Origin: Christensenella sp. UBA1214
Lineage (GTDB): Bacteria; Bacillota; Clostridia; Christensenellales; CAG-138
NCBI GenBank assembly: GCA_002309375.1
Contig: DBXK01000014.1
Location: 33,457 to 70,218 of the forward strand
Direction: 5' to 3'
Length of the DNA stretch: 36,762 bases
Shown here: positions 32,366 to 36,762 of the stretch, one piece after another
Layout of the letters: every line of letters begins with the position of its first letter
Numbering within the stretch: position 1 is the stretch's first letter
Program-made: the position numbers and the translations under genes
Notes under the pieces: model-generated
Told to the model about the DNA's origin: nothing
Database searches by the model: none
Seen by the model: only the letters and a program-made list of their open reading frames with translations

Positions 32366-32709
32366 CGCTTTGAATAACAGGCGGTCGGCACAGCGGATCG
32401 ACTGCCGATCAACGGTCGGGAAGGTATTGCGTGAGTATCGGCGATCAATGGCAATCCGCCTATGAAAAAGCAGGGTTTTACCGCTCGGGAATCGGGCATT
32501 CTTCGCCTCGCATTTTTCATTTCCCGCCGTTCATTTCAGCGTGATTTGTTGTAATTCATCCCGCTTTGGTGTACAATAGTGTAGCCAAAACGCATAAGCG
32601 CGCTCTCCGGCAGATGCGGAAACAAAACGGACCGGAATGCTCCCGCGCGGCGAACAGCGGCTGATAAGAAAAACGAAACTCAAAATATCAATGAAAGGTC
32701 GAAAACGTC
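32366..32709 (+). other. Gap before the M24 peptidase; no confirmed gene
   Basis: This stretch holds a second, closer promoter for the peptidase (32549-32577) and one weak 37-codon frame at 32431-32544 (GTG start, GGGAAGG 6 nt upstream), whose peptide I do not recognise. I see no convincing terminator. It could be a small RNA, a long leader or decayed sequence. Confidence 0.4.
32549..32577 (+). promoter_or_regulatory. Promoter of the M24 peptidase
   Basis: TTGTAA (32549-32554), a 17-nt spacer and TACAAT (32572-32577), with about 125 nt of leader before the start at 32710. Confidence 0.65.
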
Positions 32710-33939
32710 ATGTCATTTAAAGAGCACAGAGAAAAACTGTATCGTACTTTGGAGGAAAACACTCTGGTGATCGCCTATGCAGGCATCCCCATCCACGCCA
32801 ATGAGGACGATTATCATGCTTTCGAGGTCAACAGCCAGTATTTCTATCTTACGGGCATAATGCGGGAAAGCACTGCATTCATCGCATATAAATCGGCGGG
32901 AAAAACGCGGGAGACCCTCTTTATAGAGGAGCCGGATCCGCATTCGGAAAGATGGACAGGAAAGATGCCCACCAAGGAGGAGGTCAAAGCCATCTCCGGG
33001 ATCGAGGACGTACAGTACACGAACAACCTGGAAGGCGCGATAAGCATGTTTATAGGCCGTTACCGCGTCGAGCGGGCGTATTTCGATATGTACCGCTGCA
33101 GCATGAACGACCTGCCCGACTATAATCTCGTGATGGCGGAAAGGTTCTCTAAGGCATATCCCTTTGTGACGCTCATGGATCTGCACACGGCCTGCGTGCC
33201 GCTTCGGGAGCAGAAGGATGCGGACGAGGTCGAAAGCATCCGCAAGGCGGTGGATATCACAAGGCAGGGCCTCGAATTTGTGATGAAGAACCTGAAGCCC
33301 GGCATGATGGAATATCAGGTTCAGGCGGATTTTGAGTACACCTGCAGAAGGCTCGGCGCCGCGCGTCAGTCGTTCCCGACGATCGCCGGCTCCGGCATCA
33401 ACGGCTGCATGATGCACTACGTTACGAACCATTGCGAGGTCAGGGACGGTTCGCTGATCCTGCTGGATCTCGGCGTAAAGTATGAGAATTACTGCAGCGA
33501 CATCACGAGGACCTATCCGGCGAACGGAAAGTTCAGCCCGAGGCAGCGCGAGTTCTACGAGCTGGTCCTCAAAGCGAACAAGGCGGTCGCCGCGGCCGCG
33601 AAGCCCGGCATCACAACGAAAGACCTGAACGATATCGCGCGCAAAGTGCTCGGCGAGGGTCTTGTCGCAATGGGCAAGATCGCCGACGTTTCCGAGGTCG
33701 GCAAGTACTATATGCACGGCGTGAGCCACTCCATCGGCATCGACGTGCACGACATCACCATTGCGGGCGACACGCTCAAGCCCGGCTGGATCATCAGCAA
33801 CGAGCCGGGGCTGTATATCGACGAAGAGGAGATCGGCATCCGCATCGAGGACGACCTGCTGATCACCGAGGACGGTTGTGAGGTGCTGTCAAAGGATATC
33901 ATCAAGGAGCCGGACGAGATCGAAGCGTTTATGGCGTGA
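32710..33939 (+). CDS. Xaa-Pro aminopeptidase (M24B family)
   Basis: A 409-aa peptidase with the N-terminal creatinase-like domain (residues 1-165) and the pita-bread catalytic domain. All five metal ligands are visible: D253 (LLDLG), D264 (CSDITRT), H340 (HGVSHSIGIDVHD), E365 (SNEPGLY) and E380 (GIRIEDDLL). It removes N-terminal residues next to proline using two metal ions, usually Mn. It is encoded divergently from the M29 aminopeptidase, so two peptide-degrading enzymes share this intergenic region. GAAAGG lies upstream of the ATG. Confidence 0.94.
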   Translation: MSFKEHREKLYRTLEENTLVIAYAGIPIHANEDDYHAFEVNSQYFYLTGIMRESTAFIAYKSAGKTRETLFIEEPDPHSERWTGKMPTKEEVKAISGIEDVQYTNNLEGAISMFIGRYRVERAYFDMYRCSMNDLPDYNLVMAERFSKAYPFVTLMDLHTACVPLREQKDADEVESIRKAVDITRQGLEFVMKNLKPGMMEYQVQADFEYTCRRLGAARQSFPTIAGSGINGCMMHYVTNHCEVRDGSLILLDLGVKYENYCSDITRTYPANGKFSPRQREFYELVLKANKAVAAAAKPGITTKDLNDIARKVLGEGLVAMGKIADVSEVGKYYMHGVSHSIGIDVHDITIAGDTLKPGWIISNEPGLYIDEEEIGIRIEDDLLITEDGCEVLSKDIIKEPDEIEAFMA

Positions 33940-34024
33940 ACACGTAAAATACCCGGAAACGCTGTCGCATATCAGCTGTACATTCCGGGGACGCCTTCGA
34001 TTCTTTAGAGATTACTTGTAAAAG

Positions 34025-34092
34025 AAAATTGCCGCCCTCATACGAGAGCGGCGAAATTTTTGCGTCCTCAGATAGTTGCTCTTACCGCGAAT
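34025..34092 (-). repeat. Orphan copy of the serine-recombinase 3' end and terminator
   Basis: About 68 nt nearly identical to 35931-35997 (offset 1906 nt). It includes a hairpin GCCGCCCTC...GAGAGCGGC (34031-34052), a minus-strand T tract, the conserved GAGGACGCAAAA, and a minus-strand in-frame tail reading GFAVRATI-stop where the recombinase frame ends GFAVKVTI-stop. No recombinase body is attached. Confidence 0.75.
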
Positions 34093-34146
34093 CCATCGGT
34101 CTGGAAGCAGACAATTCCAAGCTCTGCATTGACGGTGGTGAAGGTA

Positions 34147-34175
34147 TTGAACTGTTCGCCCAGAGATGGTATAAT
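34147..34175 (+). promoter_or_regulatory. Promoter of the ABC transporter gene
   Basis: TTGAAC (34147-34152), a 17-nt spacer ending in GATGG, TATAAT (34170-34175). Confidence 0.75.
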
Positions 34176-34293
34176 AATTCCATAAATTCCGAAAGGACCA
34201 GCCGCCATGGTCAAGCGCCGCGTTTCCTTCTGAACGACAGAAGGAAAATAAACGATCAATTCCTTCTGCCGTAAAGATCGACAGGAGGTAAAT

Positions 34294-35880
34294 ATGAAAA
34301 AGTATCAAAGGCGCAATCGCGCCGCGTTTTTCGGTGCGCTGGTTTTCATCTTTTTGAGCAACGCCTTCGCGGTGGTGCTGCAATTCTTCAAGGGCGACGT
34401 GCTGGATCACGCCATCGCCGGCGAAACAGGCACAACGATCAAATACGTGCTCCTGCTCATCTCGTTTATTCTGGGCGAGGTACTGTTCTATTACGTCTAC
34501 AAGCGTTTCTGCGCGAGCTATGTCACGGGCTGCACGCGGCTTTTGAAGCGCGATATCTTCGAAAGCATACTGCGGCGGGATTACGTCGCCTACAAGGAGC
34601 GTCAACAGGGCGAGTACATAGCGAAGCTGACGAACGACACGGACGCGATAAAAGACCGACGGTTCAAAATGCTGCCGCTGTTCTTCGACATTTTCTTCAA
34701 GATCCTGTTCGTGAGCGCGGCGCTGTTCCTGCTCGACTGGAGGCTTGCGCTTATCACGATCGCGCTGCTCACGACTCCGCTCTACATCCCGAAGCTCATC
34801 GAAAAGCGGGTGCAGAAGGCGCAGACGGAGTATCTCAAGTCCGTGGAGGCAAAACTGAAAAAGGTCAACGACTGGCTTTCCGGGTTCGAGATAATCAAGA
34901 ACTTTTCCGTTGAGCGGCAGATCATGAAGCGTTTCGACGAGGTGAACGACGCTGCGGCAGCAAAGCTCAAGCGCGATACCGACCTCGGCGCTGCGGCTCA
35001 GCTCATCACGACGCTGATATCGTATCTGTCGTATTTCATAGTGCTGGTGTTTGCGGCATGGCTCGTACTGCGCGGGGATTTCTCCGCCGGTGATTTCTTC
35101 GTCGCGATAGGGATGATAGATCAGCTCTCATACCCGCTGATCTCACTTGCGGAGATTATCCGTCAGCTCGTTGCGATCAAGCCTGCCTGCTGTGAGATGA
35201 AAGAATTCATTTCGGCAGGCGCGGAGAAAGCGGGCCAAGAGCTAAACGAAGTTAAGTGTGGCATCGTTTGCAAGGATGTTTCATTCGCCTATCCCGGCTC
35301 CGAGCCGATCCTCTCGAACTTCGATTTTGAAGCGCAGGTCGGGAAGAAGTACCTAATCAAAGGTCCGAGCGGCTGCGGCAAAACGACGGCGGTGAACCTT
35401 CTGCTCCGCTATTATGAGGTGAGCGGCGGAAGCATCACCGTTGACGGCGTTCCGATCACCGACTACGGCTCGACCTACGGCTGCATGACCGTAGTGCGGC
35501 AGGAGGCGGTGCTTTTCCGCGATACGTTGAGGAACAACCTGACCATGTTCGGGGACGTTCCGGACGAAAGGCTGGTCGAGCTTTTGAACGGTCTCGGGCT
35601 TTCCAAGTTCGCGAACCGGGAGGCGCTCGATTCCGTCATCGAGGAAAACGGCGCGAACCTTTCGGGCGGCGAGAAGAAGCGCATCTGCCTTGCCCGAGCG
35701 CTGCTCCGCGATACGGATGTGCTGATCCTCGATGAACCGCTCGCGAACCTCGACGAGGCGACGGCGGGCAAGATCGAAGACCTGCTGCTTTCGATAAAAG
35801 GGAAACTGTTGCTCGTTGTTTCGCACCAGTTCACGGAAGGGAAGCTCCCTATGTTTGACGGCGTGCTGACTATGGGCTGA
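34294..35880 (+). CDS. ABC transporter with fused membrane and ATPase domains (exporter type)
   Basis: A 528-aa half-transporter. The membrane domain (residues 1-300) has about six helices. The ATPase domain has Walker A GPSGCGKTTA (357-366), signature LSGGEKKR (456-463), Walker B VLILDEP (476-482) and a switch histidine in VVSHQF. It should work as a homodimer, or as a heterodimer with a partner not in the window. Type I exporters of this kind move drugs, lipids or peptides. The substrate is unknown. It is somewhat shorter than the usual 570-600 aa. GGAGG supports the start, and it has its own promoter. Confidence 0.9.
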   Translation: MKKYQRRNRAAFFGALVFIFLSNAFAVVLQFFKGDVLDHAIAGETGTTIKYVLLLISFILGEVLFYYVYKRFCASYVTGCTRLLKRDIFESILRRDYVAYKERQQGEYIAKLTNDTDAIKDRRFKMLPLFFDIFFKILFVSAALFLLDWRLALITIALLTTPLYIPKLIEKRVQKAQTEYLKSVEAKLKKVNDWLSGFEIIKNFSVERQIMKRFDEVNDAAAAKLKRDTDLGAAAQLITTLISYLSYFIVLVFAAWLVLRGDFSAGDFFVAIGMIDQLSYPLISLAEIIRQLVAIKPACCEMKEFISAGAEKAGQELNEVKCGIVCKDVSFAYPGSEPILSNFDFEAQVGKKYLIKGPSGCGKTTAVNLLLRYYEVSGGSITVDGVPITDYGSTYGCMTVVRQEAVLFRDTLRNNLTMFGDVPDERLVELLNGLGLSKFANREALDSVIEENGANLSGGEKKRICLARALLRDTDVLILDEPLANLDEATAGKIEDLLLSIKGKLLLVVSHQFTEGKLPMFDGVLTMG

Positions 35881-35881
35881 T

Positions 35882-35958
35882 ACGAAAAGAGGTCTGCGCA
35901 ACTGCTGCGCAGGCCTCGAGGCGTAATATGAAAAATGCCGCCCTCATACGAGAGCGGC
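35882..35958 (-). terminator. Two tandem minus-strand terminators after the recombinase
   Basis: Hairpin 1 (35937-35958, GCCGCCCTC...GAGAGCGGC) is followed on the minus strand by ATTTTTC. Hairpin 2 has a 12-bp stem with one wobble pair (35889-35900 with 35906-35917) and is followed on the minus strand by TTTTCGTA. They separate the recombinase from the convergent ABC gene. Confidence 0.75.
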
Positions 35959-35997
35959 AAAACTTTTGCGTCCTCAGATCGTCACCTTTACTGCGAA
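35931..35997 (-). repeat. Recombinase 3'-end repeat, second copy
   Basis: Partner of the copy at 34025-34092. It spans the last codons of the recombinase frame, its stop and the first terminator hairpin. Confidence 0.75.
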
Positions 35998-36762
35998 CCC
36001 GGTAGTCCAGAAGAAAAAGTTCGTCTGATTCTGCTTTGGTGGAGGCGAGGGGAATCGGTTTTCGCGCATCGAGTCTCGAAGCCGGCTCACATCGCCGTCT
36101 TCTCGCTCTGCGCCGAAAATGCGGCCCGGCGAAACGCAACACTGTTGCCTTTCGCTTCGGGCGTTCGATTCCTCCATCGATACAAAAAGCAAAAGGACCC
36201 GGATGGGTCCTTTGCTTTTTGGTGGAACAGCATCATTTATCGCTGAACATGTGCCGCAATCAGCCTCTTCTTCATTTCCAAAGGCTTTTTCGATGTCGTC
36301 AAGAGGGATATCCTTTTCCCTCTGCGGTGAAGTGCTCGCATTGACGATCAGTGTGAAATGATCGTCGTACAGGTAAACCGCATGAACGAAAATGTTGATT
36401 ATCGCCCTGCGCTTCTCAAGGTCCAACAGCGGCATGGTGCGGATGTAATCAAGGTATGCCATGACCTGGGGCTCCGAGAGATACACCTTGCGATTGAGCT
36501 CAGCCGCGAGCTGTTTTTCAAGTTCCGCCTTTTCCGCTCTGCGCTGTTCAAGTCGCTCGGTAAGCATATCGACCGATTGCCCCGTTTCGATCATCCGCCA
36601 AAGGTTTTCGATCGCGGTTTCTGCTTCACGTATCGCCTTCCGCAGGGATTTTACCGTAAGGCTGTCGGGATCCCTCCCGCATTCCTCGGCGACTCGCTTT
36701 GCGATGAACGCGATATTGTCATCCGTCAGCAGGCTAAGGCAGGCGTCGATCACCCTGTCCTC
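35974..36762 (-). CDS. Large serine recombinase, C-terminal part (5' end off window)
   Basis: The frame is open to the right edge, so the catalytic N-terminal resolvase domain lies outside. What is visible is the C-terminal region of TndX/TnpX-type recombinases: a long charged coiled coil (KAIREAETAIENLWRMIE to EKQLAAELNR), then LLDLEKRRAIINIFVHAVYL and YDDHFTLIVNA. Such proteins cut and join DNA at attachment sites of integrative elements. After about IPLDDIEKAFG the frame continues some 95 residues through an inverted repeat (36184-36220) into a low-similarity tail (ESNARSERQQCCVSPG and onward to GFAVKVTI). That tail may be an extension rather than part of the ancestral protein. It suggests that a mobile element begins at the right edge. 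Confidence 0.78.
   Translation of the reverse strand, partial: EDRVIDACLSLLTDDNIAFIAKRVAEECGRDPDSLTVKSLRKAIREAETAIENLWRMIETGQSVDMLTERLEQRRAEKAELEKQLAAELNRKVYLSEPQVMAYLDYIRTMPLLDLEKRRAIINIFVHAVYLYDDHFTLIVNASTSPQREKDIPLDDIEKAFGNEEEADCGTCSAINDAVPPKSKGPIRVLLLFVSMEESNARSERQQCCVSPGRIFGAEREDGDVSRLRDSMRENRFPSPPPKQNQTNFFFWTTGFAVKVTI
36184..36220. repeat. Perfect-looking palindrome inside the recombinase frame
   Basis: AAAGCAAAAGGACCC and GGGTCCTTTGCTTT face each other across GGAT, with flanking A and T runs on both sides, like a strong bidirectional terminator. It lies inside the open recombinase frame, near where related proteins would be expected to end. Confidence 0.75.

Larger units (their letters stand above)
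33940..34293. other. Gap between M24 peptidase and ABC gene: orphan recombinase-tail repeat plus promoter
   Basis: The 354-nt gap holds the repeat with hairpin at 34025-34092 and the ABC promoter at 34147-34175. I see no convincing gene; a 63-codon minus-strand frame at 34068-34259 overlaps the promoter and is probably not expressed. Confidence 0.6.

Noticed and set aside
34068..34259. 63-codon minus-strand frame near the orphan repeat
   Set aside because: It overlaps the ABC transporter promoter and lacks a clear Shine-Dalgarno. Only its last codons resemble the recombinase tail, so I treat it as a relic.

Overview
The window looks like chromosomal DNA from a Gram-positive member of the Clostridia (Bacillota), probably an uncultured gut-type organism. 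The reasons are strong AGGAGG-type ribosome binding sites, sigma-70-type promoters with 17-nt spacers (often with a TATGG extension before the -10), a cohesin/dockerin pair, Listeria-Bacteroides-type repeats, a FakA/DegV pair, an ECF S component and a large serine recombinase. The genus cannot be told from the sequence. I saw no rRNA, tRNA or CRISPR array.

Region 1 (1-3384): a partial ECF transporter S component, a 4Fe-4S aldo/keto reductase and a small zinc-ribbon protein lie on the minus strand. A phytoene-dehydrogenase-like FAD oxidoreductase lies on the plus strand.

Region 2 (3381-9279, plus strand): a secreted cohesin/dockerin locus. An 1145-aa protein carries four cohesin-like domains and then repeat domains. 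A CAP-domain protein downstream ends in a type I dockerin. Two related 40-44 aa acidic peptides, with a shared KMEVI...ITDS core, sit on either side of the scaffold gene. Both peptide genes are too short for routine ORF calling, and each has its own ribosome binding site and a terminator-like hairpin behind it. This locus is the best candidate for an undescribed small system.

Region 3 (9305-10761, plus strand): a metallophosphatase and a GNAT acetyltransferase behind a good promoter.

Region 4 (10829-23852, minus strand): thirteen tightly packed genes, bounded by a consensus promoter (TTGACA-17-TATAAT) and a terminator hairpin. They encode three alpha/beta hydrolases, two AMP-dependent acyl ligases (one fused to an acyl carrier domain), a free acyl carrier protein, two PlsC-type acyltransferases, an LRAT/NlpC-P60-type protein, a DegV/FakB-like fatty-acid-binding protein, a GPH-family transporter, FakA and a zinc-ribbon membrane protein. 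Together they read as a lipid or fatty-acid scavenging and remodelling operon, comparable in logic to LplT-Aas plus FakAB. That pathway is inferred.

Region 5 (23887-32312, minus strand): mostly single genes. They are a coiled-coil zinc ribbon, GNATs (one fused to a DUF1905-like domain), a YwaF-like membrane protein, a YjjG-like HAD hydrolase, a flavin reductase, a short UvrA-like ATPase and an M29 aminopeptidase. The last three share near-copies of one promoter module, in two cases placed directly behind the upstream gene's terminator.

Region 6 (32337-36762): an M24 Xaa-Pro peptidase and an ABC exporter on the plus strand, then the C-terminal part of a large serine recombinase entering from the right edge. 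The recombinase 3' end and its terminator are copied as an orphan about 1.9 kb away, upstream of the ABC gene.
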